A stretch of DNA of 64,000 nt from Fragilaria crotonensis. Its lineage: Eukaryota > Bacillariophyta > Fragilariophyceae > Fragilariales > Fragilariaceae. The notes beneath the pieces were generated by a model that searched no databases, was not told the DNA's origin, and was given only the letters and a program-made list of their open reading frames with translations. The stretch is from NCBI GenBank assembly GCA_022925895.1, contig JAKSYS010000021.1:124001-188000 (forward strand). The letters run 5' to 3'. A program made the position numbers and the translations under genes. Positions 33,933 to 45,867 of this stretch are shown here, in pieces (positions within the stretch are counted from its first letter, which is position 1; every line of letters starts with the position of its first letter).

Positions 33933-33950
33933 CGCTTCCTCTGCGCTAAG
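33933..33950 (+). other. E7 primer-binding-site candidate (initiator tRNA-Met D arm)
   Basis: CGCTTCCTCTGCGCTAAG directly after the LTR, identical to E3. It is complementary to D-arm wording of eukaryotic initiator tRNA-Met. Leader 33951-34048 is short and gene-free. Confidence 0.6.
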
Positions 33951-34048
33951 TACAAGCCAAGTGCTTCATTCTTTGACCTTTCAAGCTCACCTGCAGGCCC
34001 AGTGCTGCATCTCAAGTCAAGTACTTCATTTGAGCTTCAAGGTCCTCC

Positions 34049-35269
34049 ATGGCTGCTCCAGCCCCTCATTTTGCATTGGCTCCAGCCTTTGCTAATCCTG
34101 ATGTCCTCAACTACTCAGAGCAGGCTGCTGCCAAGCTCTTCAAGTCTGGTACTGAGGCTTTGTCCATCAAGTTTGACTGCAAGTCAGACAATCTTCAGCT
34201 CTTCCTTGATCAAACCAGGGATAGATCCATAGTCTTTGATTGGCTCAACATCTTGAGCATTCCCATTCAAGGAAATGTGGCTAACTCCAAGGATCTCATT
34301 GAGTCTTATGGAGAGATCTCCTATGAGGAGGTCAGAGCACATGCCCTCACTTACATGCATGAGGATGCCAGGGAAGCTCAAGATTCCTTCATGATGTATC
34401 ATTGTCTCATGAACTCCTTGACTGATGCTGCTCAAAAGCAAGTTAGGACCAGAGGCAATGTTCATCCCTTCATCTTTGGAGGTAAAGGATCTGGTCCAGT
34501 CCTTCTCAAGGTCATTATCATGGTCTCACATGTGGATACTAGAGCCACCATCACTAGTGTCCGGACCAAGCTCTCCAGTCTCGATCATGCCATGCGCGAC
34601 ATCGATTCTGACATTGAACTCTTTAATGACTATGTCCTTGGATTGGTCAGCAAGCTCTCTGCCAGGGGTGAACAAACCCAAGATCTCCTGGTGAATCTCT
34701 TTAAAGGTTACAAGGCCTGCAAGGATGCTGAGTTTGTGGACTACATCAAGAAGAAGGAAGACTTCTATGAAGAAGGTGGCCAAGTTGAGTATCAACAACT
34801 CATGGACTGGGCTCTCAACAAGTTCAAAACCAGGAAAGAGTCAGAGCAGTGGTGCCTCAAGACTACAGAGGAGGAAACTATCATTGCCTTGCAATCCCAA
34901 GTCAAAACCCTCATGTCCAATCAGAAGAAACCTAATCCAGCAAGTGGCAAGGCCAGTGGAGGTGGAAAGACGGACAACAAGCAGGGAAACAAGAAAGACA
35001 AGGGTAAAGGCAAGTTCAGAATTGAGGATCTTCCAGCATGGGTACATGTACATCCCAAGGAAGGAGAGAAGCAGTCCAAGACTGTTGAAGGCAAGGACTA
35101 CCATTGGTGCCCCAATCACAACAGGTGGACCAGACACAAGCCTTCTGACTGTAAGGGTATTGGTTTCAAAGGTGGTCCCAAGAGGGATCAAGGCAACAAG
35201 AGTCAAGACTCCAAGCCTAACATGAAACTGGCCAAAGCTCTCGCAGCTATCTCCGATGATGAGGAATGA
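34049..35269 (+). CDS. gag: E7 gag, 406 aa
   Basis: Starts MAAPAPHFALAPAFANPDVL and is a full-length match to E3 gag in layout. The core has ALSIKFDCKSDNLQLFLDQ and FDWLNILSIP, followed by a helical middle with an acidic EEETIIALQSQVKTL coil. A Lys/Gly-rich linker (KKDKGKGKFR) precedes the knuckle-like HWCPNHNRWTRHKPSDCKG (C-x2-H-x5-H-x4-C). It is a particle and RNA-binding protein by family role. Open throughout, ending at UGA; pol follows in the same frame. Confidence 0.85.
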   Translation: MAAPAPHFALAPAFANPDVLNYSEQAAAKLFKSGTEALSIKFDCKSDNLQLFLDQTRDRSIVFDWLNILSIPIQGNVANSKDLIESYGEISYEEVRAHALTYMHEDAREAQDSFMMYHCLMNSLTDAAQKQVRTRGNVHPFIFGGKGSGPVLLKVIIMVSHVDTRATITSVRTKLSSLDHAMRDIDSDIELFNDYVLGLVSKLSARGEQTQDLLVNLFKGYKACKDAEFVDYIKKKEDFYEEGGQVEYQQLMDWALNKFKTRKESEQWCLKTTEEETIIALQSQVKTLMSNQKKPNPASGKASGGGKTDNKQGNKKDKGKGKFRIEDLPAWVHVHPKEGEKQSKTVEGKDYHWCPNHNRWTRHKPSDCKGIGFKGGPKRDQGNKSQDSKPNMKLAKALAAISDDEE

Positions 35270-38200
35270 TGGGGACGCCCAATGGACTGCGTGTTCATTG
35301 GGCTTTGGATATTCAAGTGGTGGCAGAAATGGTGCGCAGACGTGTGCTACCTCTTCAGCCATGGCTTGAAGGCCATTGTCCAATCTGTTCAGGTGTGGGT
35401 TACCAATCCAAATTCAAGCAAGGCCTCAGGAAAGGTGAGAAATTGGAAGGTACACCCAGTCACAGTGTCTGAATATGTCAAGTCATGGATGCATGATGGA
35501 AGTTTCAGCATGCAACCAAGACCAAGACCTTGGATGAAGGGCAAAGGGCCAAGATACAAAAGAAATTCCACCCAACTCAACTGCCTCACAGCAGTCATTG
35601 CAATGAAGGCAAGGCAGGCCCACCATGATGAAGCAGCAAGCTTTGATACTGATTCCAAGGCTATCAGGATTGACAACTGTGCATCCTATTGCATCTCCAA
35701 TGACAAGAAAGACTTCATCACTCCTCTCAAGAGGGTCAACAAGAAGTTGAAGGGGTTGGGTGGAACACTCACTGAGATCTACTCAGGAACTATCAAGTGG
35801 TCAATTGAAGATGATACAGGAGTCCCTCATGACATTGTCATTCCACATGGGCTCTATGTTAAGGATTCACCTTCAAAGCTGTTGTCTCCACAGCATTGGG
35901 CCCAGACTGCCCAAGACTTCAAGCCTTTGCCAAGAGGCACATGGTGTGCAACATACCATGACAGCATTCAACTTCACTGGGCTCAAAGACAGCACACCAA
36001 AACAGTGAGGTTGAACCAAGGGAGTGGCAACATTGCAACCATGTATACTGCTCCAAGCTACAAGGCTTTCACCACCTTCTGCAACATGTGTGAGGTGGGA
36101 CTGGATGAGGATGATCCAATCATCAACATGGAGACCCATCTCATCCCTGATGATGATAATGACGATTCTCAGGAACCTCTTCATCAACCAGAGGCACCAG
36201 ATACCTCATCTCAAGGGGTGGATTGGAGTCAACCTCCAAATACACCAGTCTCATTTGATCTTGATGCCAAGAACCGCCCTGACTTGCCAGCCATCATTGA
36301 AGATGAAGAGGATACTGCTTTCCAAGAGAAACCAGCTGCAGAATTCCTTCGCTGGCATCACAAGTTGAACCACATGTCAGGAGCCAAAATGCAAAGCATG
36401 GCCAAGCGCGGTTTGCTCCCAAAGAAGTTGGCAAAATGCCAAATCCCAGCGTGCACAAGCTGCTTGTATGGGAAAGCCACCAGGAGACCCTGGAGGACCA
36501 AGCCCAAACTTGGCCAGCAAGGTGGCAAGCTCAGGACAGCAACGGAGTCAGGACAGTGCATCAGCGTCGACCAATTGGAGTCTACAACTCCAGGGCTCAT
36601 TGCCCAAATCAAGGGTTGGCTTACCAAGAAGAGGTACAGGGTGGCAACAATCTTTGTTGATCACTTCAGTGGTCTTTCTTACATCCACCTTCAGAAGTCA
36701 ACCAATGCAGATGAAACTCTTGAAGCAAAGATGGCATTTGAGAGGTATGCAACCAAGTTCAAGGTCCAAGTCAAAAGTTATCAAGCTGACAATGGCAGAT
36801 TTGCTGAGAACAAGTTCATGGCAGCCATCAAGGAATCTGGCCAGACAATCACTTTCTGTGGAGTCAATGCTCATTTCCAAAATGCTGTGGCAGAAAGAAG
36901 GATCAGGACATTGCAAGATCAAGCCAGGACCATGATGATTCATGCTCAACACAGGTGGCCCAAGGCTATTGATGCTCACCTTTGGCCTTATGCCCTCAGG
37001 GTAGCCAATGAGGTTCACAATTCAACACCAACAATTGGAAGGGAGGATCTCAAGTCTCCATTTGAGTTGTTTGCAAAGTCAGAGGTCATGCCTAACCTCA
37101 ATCATTTTCAACCTTTTGGGTGTCCAGTCTTTGTCCTTGACAACAAAATGCAATCTGGAAACAAGCTACCCAAGTGGGAAGTCCGCTCACGCATTTGGGG
37201 TCTACCTCGGGATGTCCATTCAACACGCAAGGAGTGTCGCATTGGTTCTCAACCTCAAGACTGGTCATGTGTCGCCCCAATTCCATGTCACCTTTGATCC
37301 AAAGTTTGAAACTGTCAGAGGCACGCTTGGAAACTTGTCGCCGCCCTCAGAATGGCAAAAGTTGTGTGGATTCAAGTCATCATTGCCATCAACCAAGCTC
37401 CAAACTCCCAAGCAAGATGATGAGGGTCAATCATTGAAGCAATCAAAGGACTCTCAACCATTCATGGAGTTTGATTTGGAGCCAGGAGTTCAAGTCAATG
37501 AGGGAGGATGGCAAGCATCACAAACACCACTTCCAGACTCTGAGGGAGATCAAGGCCAAGAACCTCCAACACTCAGGAGATCTCCCAGGCTCAACAAAAT
37601 TCCAGACAACAAGCCTCAAGACAGAACATCCAAGGTCCTGGAGGTCTGGTATGACCTGGAGGCCAAGCTTGAAGACAAGATCCCTTACCATGTTGCATAT
37701 GAAACTATCAAGGAGTGGACAGACATTGATGATGGAGAGCAGCATCCTATGCTTGCTTATGCTGCTTCAGCAGATCCTGACACAATGTACTACCATGAGG
37801 CCATGAGGGAGCCAGACAGGCAGGAGTTCATCAAGGCAATGGTGAAGGAAGTCCAAAGTCACACCGAAAACGGAGTGTGGGAACTCGTTCCAAGGTCATC
37901 CATACCGCCAGGCACCAAGGTCCTTCCAGCAGTGTGGGCCATGAAGCGCAAGCGCCGAATTGCCACAAGAGAAGTTTACAAGTGGAAGGCAAGGCTCAAC
38001 ATTGATGGCTCCAAGCAAGAGGAAGGTGTCAACTACTGGGAAACATTCTCACCTGTGGCATCATGGGCAGCCATCAGGATGGTGCTCATTACAACCTTGA
38101 TTCATGGATGGTACACCAAACAAATCGATTTTGTGTTGGCCTACACCCAAGCAGAGGTGGAGTGTGAACTCTACATGGCCATCCCAAAAGGCTTTGAGGT

Positions 38201-39377
38201 AGAGGGGGACTATGTACTCAAGCTGAAGAAGAACCTCTTTGGTCAGAAGCAAGCTGGCAGAGTGTGGAACCAGCATCTGGTGGACAAGCTCAGGGAGGTT
38301 GGTTTCATTCCAAGTGAAATTGATGAATGCCTCTTCTACAAAGGGAAGTCAGTTTTTGTTCTCTACACGGATGATTCCATTCTGGCAGGACCAGATGATC
38401 AAGAGTTGGAAGACATTATCCAAGAGATGAAGTCAGTTGGCCTTGACCTTACAGTGGAAGGAGACATCTCAGACTTTCTTGGAGTTCAAATTGACAGACT
38501 CAATGCAACCACCTTCAACCTCTCACAACCTCACCTCATCAATGATGTCATCAAAGAGCTCAGACTGGATGGGAAGGATGTGGCAATCAAGAAAACCACA
38601 GGAGCTTCAAGCAAGACTCTCACCAGGCATCTGGATTCTCCACCATTTGATGATCACTTCAATTATCGCCGTGTTATCGGTCAGATGAACTATCTGGAGA
38701 AGTGTTCAAGGCTTGACATCTCATGTGCAGTCCACCAAGGAGCAAGGTTTGTGTCCAACCCAAGGTTTCAACATGGCAAGGCATTGAAGTGGCTGGGAAG
38801 GTACCTGGTTGGTTCAAGGGACAAAGGCATGATCTATTCTCCCAGCAATCAAAGCTTTGATGTCTATGTGGATGCATCATTCACAGGGGATTGGGACCCA
38901 GAGAATGCAGAATGGGATCCAGACACAGCAAGGTCAAGAACTGGCTATGTCATCCTCTATGCCTCATGTCCAGTCATCTGGGCATCCAAACTTCAAACAG
39001 AGATTGCTCTCTCTACAACTGAGAGTGAGTATCTGGCAATATCAACAGCCACCAGAGAGGTGCTTCCACTGATGGAATTGATACAAGAGATGCAGGAGAA
39101 GGGTTGTGGATTGACTGCAACAACACCTCAGCTTCATTGCAGGGTATTTGAAGACAACACTGGTGCTGTGGAGTTGGCCTCAAGCGTCAAGAATCCGAAA
39201 ATGCGTCCACGCACGCGTCACATCAATACCAAGTATCATCATTTCAGGAACAAGGTTCAAGATGGTACCATCTCCATTCATCCAATCTCTACTGAAGACA
39301 TGCTTGCAGATATCCTCACCAAGATTTGCAATGAGGAGATTCATACCAAGCTTTGCAAGCAATTGATGGGCTGGTAA
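35270..39377 (+). pseudogene. pol: E7 pol
   Basis: Begins in the gag frame with a Trp-rich hydrophobic stretch (FIGLWIFKWWQKWC). Protease-like motif IRIDNCASYCISND near 35669-35705. Integrase HHCC finger WHHKLNHMSGAKM, then CQIPACTSCLYGKA near 36350-36470. Integrase core D (IFVDHFSGLS), D (YQADNGRFAEN), E (NAVAERRIRTLQD). Reverse transcriptase with LYTDDSILAGPD near 38360. RNase H has VYVDASFTGDW, TESEYLAIS and VFEDNTGAVEL, ending at a UAA. Carries about one break; otherwise full length. Confidence 0.88.
35277..35303 (+). promoter_or_regulatory. E7 conserved stem-loop just after the gag terminator
   Basis: GCCCAATG (35277-35284) pairs with CATTGGGC (35296-35303) around an 11-nt loop, 7 bases past the gag UGA. 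Both arms are identical in E3 although loop bases differ (GACTGCGTGTT against GACCGCGTGTT). The position fits a read-through stimulator, which is an inference. Confidence 0.55.
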
Positions 39378-39407
39378 CTTCAGGACTACGTCGAGCGAGT
39401 GAGGGAG

Positions 39408-39949
39408 TAAAACAATATCTTCAGGATTGAGGGTACTCTACCTCTCCTATCGTCCAAAGTTCCACGCGTCTTCAACCGTCCGTCAGTCAACCAAAGTTTC
39501 TCCGGTGAGTCCCGTTTCGAGGCGACACGTCAGCGCTCTCATAATATCTACGAGTCATTGCTCTTCGGAACGCGGAGAATTGTTCCGCGGAGCCAGCCGG
39601 TCTCAACAAGAACACAAACAAGTGCATCACTTTATGTTCATATTACATGCTCCAGATTCATGTTATATTCACAAGATTCTCTGGGATTCAGTACAAGTCT
39701 AACAACAAGCTACAGAAAGGATTCTGAAGAACCCAGAAAGAACAAACAAAGAACAAGAAGAACAAGGAAAGTGCAGTGAAGGAGCTCCTTTCAATCTTGC
39801 CAAAGGCAGATCAATCTTGCCAAATTCATTTTATAGATAAGCTCACAATTAGTAAAACAGATTTCTACAAAGAGTACAAACGCTCCTACGATAACTAATT
39901 CGTCGTTTAGCCCTTGTTTGCGGTCTCGAACACTGCGAATAAAACTTTA
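39408..39949 (+). repeat. E7 3' LTR (542 bp)
   Basis: Preceded by GAGGGAG (39401-39407), the polypurine tract. It differs from the 5' LTR mainly by a duplicated ~20-bp segment around AATCTTGCCAAA. The CCTAT target duplication follows at 39950. Confidence 0.92.
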
Positions 39950-40187
39950 CCTATGCCCCACTAATTTTTGGGTATCATATAAGGTATATATCGAATACAC
40001 CAATAACAGCCAATGAGAAACCGGCTTGAGGTGACTCTTCTCCTAAGAATGGCAAGTCACATGATCTTCACGTTCGTTGTCACATATAAATTGACATTTA
40101 TAAGATTCGCTTCACTCTCACTATACCTTGTCTTTTTGCACACTTCTTCGACTTTTGAGCTTTTGCACTATCTGACCACTAACCACA

Positions 40188-41571
40188 ATGGAGAATGCCC
40201 TCGAGCTCTGTGGCTTCAATGCCCAAACCATCCGATACCTTATAAGCCAAGGATTTAACTCACCAGACGACTTGTTGCTTGCAACAGAGTCGGAGTTGAA
40301 CTCGATGGCGACTTCGGTCGCGAGAAATCCACCTAGGAACATGGCCCAAATCAACATGCCATTCATGGCGTTAAAGAATTTGAAGGGACTTCGTTTCTGG
40401 GCAGATGAAAGGAAGCGCACCGGTCTTGATGCAGACGCTGACGATTTCACTGGTGAAGATGTCACGATCTTCACGGCAAAATGTCAGGAGTACAATGAGC
40501 TTAAAGACGCCGCTAAGGATGAGGATGCATCGAAGCCGGACGCTTTGAAAAAGCTTACCGGATGGGCTCTCTGGAACAAATCATTCCAAAACTACCTCCG
40601 TCAGATCGTGGGTGCCGCAAAGATCCCTCTTATCTACTTGGCTAGAAACGAGAGAGATAATCCAGATGAACCTCTGATTCCCGCAAATTTCGGTACACCA
40701 ACCGAATACCTTATTGAGGCGACTATTTTCCGAGGGAGGCATTACGACATCGATAACCCCCGATTCTATCGCGAGTTAAAGTCGTTTACTGTTAATGGTG
40801 AGGGATGGTCGTACATTAAGAAATTCGAGAGGTCTCAAGATGGGAGGAGGGCGTACTTGGCTTTGAAGACACAGTGCGAGGGAACGGCATCAAGATTACG
40901 CGCAAGAACAAGCGTATGCGTCAATCTCCAACGCCGTTTACTCGGGTTCACGTTGCCAATACAAATTCAGGACTTCATCAATACCCATCAGACAGCTCAC
41001 AATGAGATTCTTGATTGCGATCCCTCAGAGGCCGTCCCGGAATCTAAAAGGTTGCAGATTTCTTAAAGGGTATTACCGATCCAAAATTGGAATCGGCCGT
41101 TTCGGTTGTGCTGGGTGATGTGAAGCTGTTGAATGACTTCCAGCTCTGTCAGCAGTACTTATCACGACAGTCGAAAATCGAGCTACCCTTGAGAAGAGTA
41201 GAGCGGAACATCTCTGGATTGAAGAGCGGCGGAGAAAATCCGATCAGAAGGAAAGGAGGAAACTTCCAAAGAACTTTAAGTTGGAGAACAAGTGGTATCC
41301 CCCAAAGATCTACCGCCTCCTCACCCAAGAGCAGCAGGAACAGCTCAGAACATGGAATAAGGATAAGGACGGCAAGAAATCAAAGGGGAAGAAGAGATCA
41401 GTGGCAGCCCTCAAGAAGCAGATTAAAGATGTGTTAAAGGAGGTGGATAAGAAAAAGGAGAAAGACGAGAGTGACGAGGACGAAGACGATTCGAGCGCTG
41501 ACGACGCTGCCGGAAAAGAATTCGGCCGCGGTGCGCACAATAAGAAGAAAGCGAAGAAGGACAGTGCCTGA
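40188..41571 (+). pseudogene. gag: E6 gag
   Basis: Starts MENALELCGFNAQTI. N-terminal helical module LISQGFNSPDDLLLATESELNS, then FWADERKRTGLDADADDF. Gag core WNKSFQNYLRQIVGAAKIPL and FERSQDGRRAYLALKTQCEG. The C-terminal part is strongly charged (DESDEDEDDSSADDA) and ends GRGAHNKKKAKKDSA. Same layout as E5, without RGG box or CCHC. Ends at UGA with pol in the same frame. Broken, about two interruptions. Confidence 0.8.
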
Positions 41572-44500
41572 TATGAACACACTGTCGCGATGGTATCAAG
41601 GGCCGTGTATGCCGTAGACTATGACACCATCACTAAAGGCGACCATCGCGCGGGAAGGTGTGAAATGGATTCTCACGCTGACACATGCGTCGCTGGAGGC
41701 AACTGCGTCGTCTTGGAATACACGGGGCGAAACGCAACGGTTGAAGCGTACTCGCCTGATTACCCATCAAAGACGGTACCAATTGCAACAGTGGCAACGG
41801 CATATGACTGTCCAACTTCTGACGCCACATTCGTTTTGATTATCAATGAGGCACTTTTCTTCGGTGAATCACTAACCTTCTCCCTCCTCTCCCCGAACCA
41901 ATTACGAGACAATGACGTGCATGTCGACGAACGTCATAGACAACATGCCCCCGATTCGATCTTCGGTCTTCACGTACCATCTGAGCCCTTGACCATTCCC
42001 TTTGACCTCGAAGGTGTTATCGCTGGTTTTACCACGCGACTGCCGACACAAGCCGAACTTGACGATGTCGCACTCCATGTCGAACTGACGTCTGACGTCG
42101 AATGGATTCCTTGTAACTTCGCGCTCTCGCTCGTGGAGGAGGATTCCAAGACGGACGATTCTACAATTTCAACTTTACGTGCTCGGCGCTTAAAAGTCCT
42201 TAGATCCAAGTCCGATAAACATAGAATCAAAAGTTGCATAAGAACCCTCGAAGCTACACAATCTTTGTTTGAGATCGAGACCGCAAACGAAGTCGGAACG
42301 CTCGACAACGACCCTATACTGAGACGGGTCGCAGCCCTGACAACGTACGAAGCGGATACAAAGGTGTATGCAATTCGAACCGGCGATGTGACTTCGGAAG
42401 TGACACCCGAGAATGTCGCCAAGCGATGGTTGGTCGGGATCGAGACAGCGAAGAAAACCCTTAATGTGACGACACAAAAAGGGGTTCGCCCATACCAAAC
42501 CCAGCAACGCGGCGATTCAAAACGCAAATGGCGCACCTACGCTATCCGCGAATGGGTGGGATGTTTTACGCGGACATAATGGAGCCCAAGGTGCTTTCTC
42601 TAGAGTCCCAAAGGTACGCCCACGTAATTGGAAACGGCCGTGGATTCGCGAAGGTATACCCGATGGAGAGGAAGAACGAATCAATTTACGCGCTCGACGA
42701 TTTCGTTAAAAAGGTTGGAATTCCTGAGACTTTGCTTTGCGACAACGACACGACAATGGAGGGGTGGCGGGAATGGAAGAAACGGATCCGGAAATACTCA
42801 ATCGATCCAAAGTATACCGAACCCCATTCGCCATTCCAGAACAAGGCTGAGTTGGACATAAGGGAATTAAAAGGATGGTACGGAGGTTACAGGATAGAAT
42901 GAAATCGCCGAGGCGGCTTTGGAACTATTTGGTGAACTTATGCGCGAGGATCAATCCTTTGTTGCTGGTTCACATCCGGACCTGAATGGCAGGAGCGCCT
43001 TTGAACAGGTACACGGTTGGACGCCAGACATCTCTCTGTACATCATGCACGGCTGGTATGAAGTCGTGGCTTTTCTTGATAGCGACAACGAGAGGAAATT
43101 GGCATGCTGGCTTGGGCCAGCAGAAGACTATGGCGGAGGGACGCCGTGTTCCTCCTTCAAAATCTGCCAAACCTATCGTGAGAAGTACAGTTTGGTCCCT
43201 GACCCCGGAAGAGAAGGCCGACATGCGAGAGGATATCGAGGAGTTGCTGAAGTCGATTGACGAAAGAGATCGGAAACGATCGGACTAACGACGAGGTGTT
43301 TGCGGAGCTAGGTAATGATGTGCTCCACAAGTAGAGATACTCGGGGATGTGAATGACGCTGACAAAGATGAGGCTGCCAAGCTTCGGGCCGACGCTGATG
43401 AATACACACCCGAGGCTTTCGATAAATACTTGAGCGCTCAGATTGTCACCGATAGGGGAGGTGAAATGCTTCGTGGCACCGTCAAAAGTCGGAAACGTGA
43501 TAGCGACGGCAAGCCAATTGGATCCTCGAATCCGAATCCCATCCTTGACACGAGAGAATACCTCGTTTGTTTTGAGGACGGGACTGAAGACACTTATATG
43601 GCGAACCTAATCGCCGAGTGCATTTATTCTCAGATTGATGAGAATGGTCGACAACTCCTGTTGATGCAGGAAATCATCAATCACAAGAAGACATCAGATG
43701 CTATATCCGAGGAAGATTCTTATTATTCGACGAAGGCGGGCCCAAAACCAAAGCGTACAACTCGCGGATGGCGCCTGTTAGTCGAATGGAAGGACGGCAC
43801 AAGTACCTGGGTATCCCTTGCTGATATAAAGGACTCATACCCGGTACAAGTGGCGGATTACGCGGTAGCGAACAAGCTGACGCAGGAACCTGCATTCCGA
43901 TGGTGGGTGCCCTTCGTCTTAAAGAAACGGGAAAGGCTTCTGAAGAAGGTGAAAACCAAATACTGGTCGGTAACTCACAAATATGGACTCGAGCTTCCAA
44001 AGAGTGTAGCCCAAGCGTTAGCGATTGACAAGCGAACGGGGACAGACTTCTGGGAAAAGGCGATTGAGAAGGAGATACGAAACGTCTTTCCTGCTTTCGA
44101 ATTCCTCAAGACTGACGACGCGCAGGTACCACCTGGATTCCAATTCGTCGAAACACACTTTATCTTCGATATCAAGATGGACTTGACCAGAAAGGCGAGG
44201 TTGGTCGCGAGAGGCAGCATGACGGAAGCAACGAAAGAGGAAACATTCGCATCAGTTGTCAGCAGAGATACTGTCAGACTATTCTTTCTCTTGGCAGCGC
44301 TTAACGACTTGGACGTCCTTTCATGTGACATTCAGAACGCCTATTTAGCTGCGCCTAACAAAGAGAAGGTGTGGACAAAGTTCACAGATCAGCTTGGTCC
44401 CGAATATAATGGCAAGAAGGCTATCATCGCGAAGGCATTGTATGGTTTGCGATCAAGTGGACGTTCGTTCCGTGATTACCTTGCAATGAACTTGCGAGAG

Positions 44501-45682
44501 CTTGGGTTTATTTCATCAAAGGCCGATCCCGACCTCTGGATGAGGAGCGCGAAGAAGTCGAACGGTGACCACATTTATGAATATGTGATCTCGTACGTGG
44601 ACGATCTTGTGTTCCAAGGAATCGACCCGAAAGTCTTCATGGACGCGCTCGGGAAACGCTTCACGCTGAAACCTGGTAGCATAAAGGAGCCGGACACCTA
44701 CCTTGGGGCAAATGTGAAAAAGTTTTGCATTCCGAATAGCGATGACCCGGACAAGGTAAGGTGGGCATTTGAATCTTCGTCGTATGTGGCGAAGGCGATC
44801 AAAGATGTCGAGCGCGAGCTCTCAGAGGCCAACATGAGACTTATGTCCAACGTGAGGACGCCACTAGCAAGTGGTTATCGGCCGGAGCTTGACCTTTCCC
44901 CTGAATTAGGGAGCAAGCAGTTGAATTATTTTCAAGGGTTGATCGGGATCCTGCGTTGGATATGTGAGCTCGGAAGGATAGATATCCTAATGCCAGTATC
45001 CATATTATCTCGATACTTGGTATCTGCACGGCAAGGACATCTCGAGCAGGCATTTCATATATTCGCATACCTGAAGACCCACTTCCGTTCGACAATGGTC
45101 TTTGACGATACGGTGCCGACTTATAGGAGTAAGCGATTCGTCAAGTGCGACTGGTCCGAGTTTTACCCAGATGCCGCCGAAGCCATACCAACCAACATGC
45201 CTCAACCGAGAGGGAAAGAGGTATGTATGTCTTGCTTTGTTGATGCGGATCATGCTGGATGCAGGGAAACACGTCGGTCACATTCAGGAGTCATTATCTT
45301 CGTCAATCGTGCGCCGATTTTATGGTTTTCCAAGAGGCAGAACACTGTTGAAGCCTCAACCTATGGATCGGAACTACTGGCGATGCGGATTGCAATCGAA
45401 ATGATTGAAGGGTTGAGATATAAGTTGCGAATGATGGGCGTGCCTATCCCTGACGAGTGTGCAGTCTTCTGTGACAACTCAGCGGTGGTTACGAATTCAC
45501 GGCCGGAGTCGACCCTGAAGAAAAAGCACGCCGCAATCAACTTCCATAGAGTCCGTGAAGCAATAGCTGCAGGAACCATCAAGATCGCTAAGGAGGATAC
45601 GCGTTCAAACCTCGCGGATATCCTGACGAAGTTGATGCCTGGTCCTAAAATGAAGGAGTTATTAGTGAACCTCCTATGGTAA
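41572..45682 (+). pseudogene. pol: E6 pol
   Basis: Protease motif CEMDSHADTCVAG near 41660-41690. Integrase helical block AKRWLVGIETAKKTLNVTT near 42418-42475. Integrase core MFYADIMEP, LCDNDTTMEG, NKAELDIREL. Module 1 (GTVKSRKRDSDGKPIGSSNP) near 43475 and module 2 (GWRLLVEWKDGTSTWVSL) near 43767. Reverse transcriptase with SYVDDLVFQG near 44595. RNase H with CFVDADHAG, RNase H acidic FCDNSAVV, and closing LADILTKLMPG, UAA. The 3' untranslated stretch is 45683-45867. Broken, about four interruptions. Confidence 0.83.
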
Positions 45683-45867
45683 CCGCAGCATGGGGACGTG
45701 ACCCCGGGGACGTTGCTACGGGGACGCGAATGGATACTGTCCAAACAGTAGATCACTGCCAGGTTAATGGTTAAGGCTAGAAGTGGTCGGGCCTCTGTCA
45801 CAAGGATTTATCACGCCGGTTAATATGGGATGTTACGCCTCCGAATAACGTGGTTATATCGAAGTCG

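Larger units (their letters stand above)
33411..39949 (+). mobile_element. E7: family 2 (CoDi-like) Copia element, best preserved of its family here
   Basis: LTRs 33411-33932 (522 bp) and 39408-39949 (542 bp), starting TAAAACAATATC and ending AAACTTTA. Target duplication CCTAT at 33406-33410 and 39950-39954 (5 bp). The primer site follows the 5' LTR and GAGGGAG precedes the 3' LTR. One gag and one pol region are present; it looks nearly whole, with about one break. The LTRs differ by a ~20-bp duplication and very few bases, so it is recent. Confidence 0.9.
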
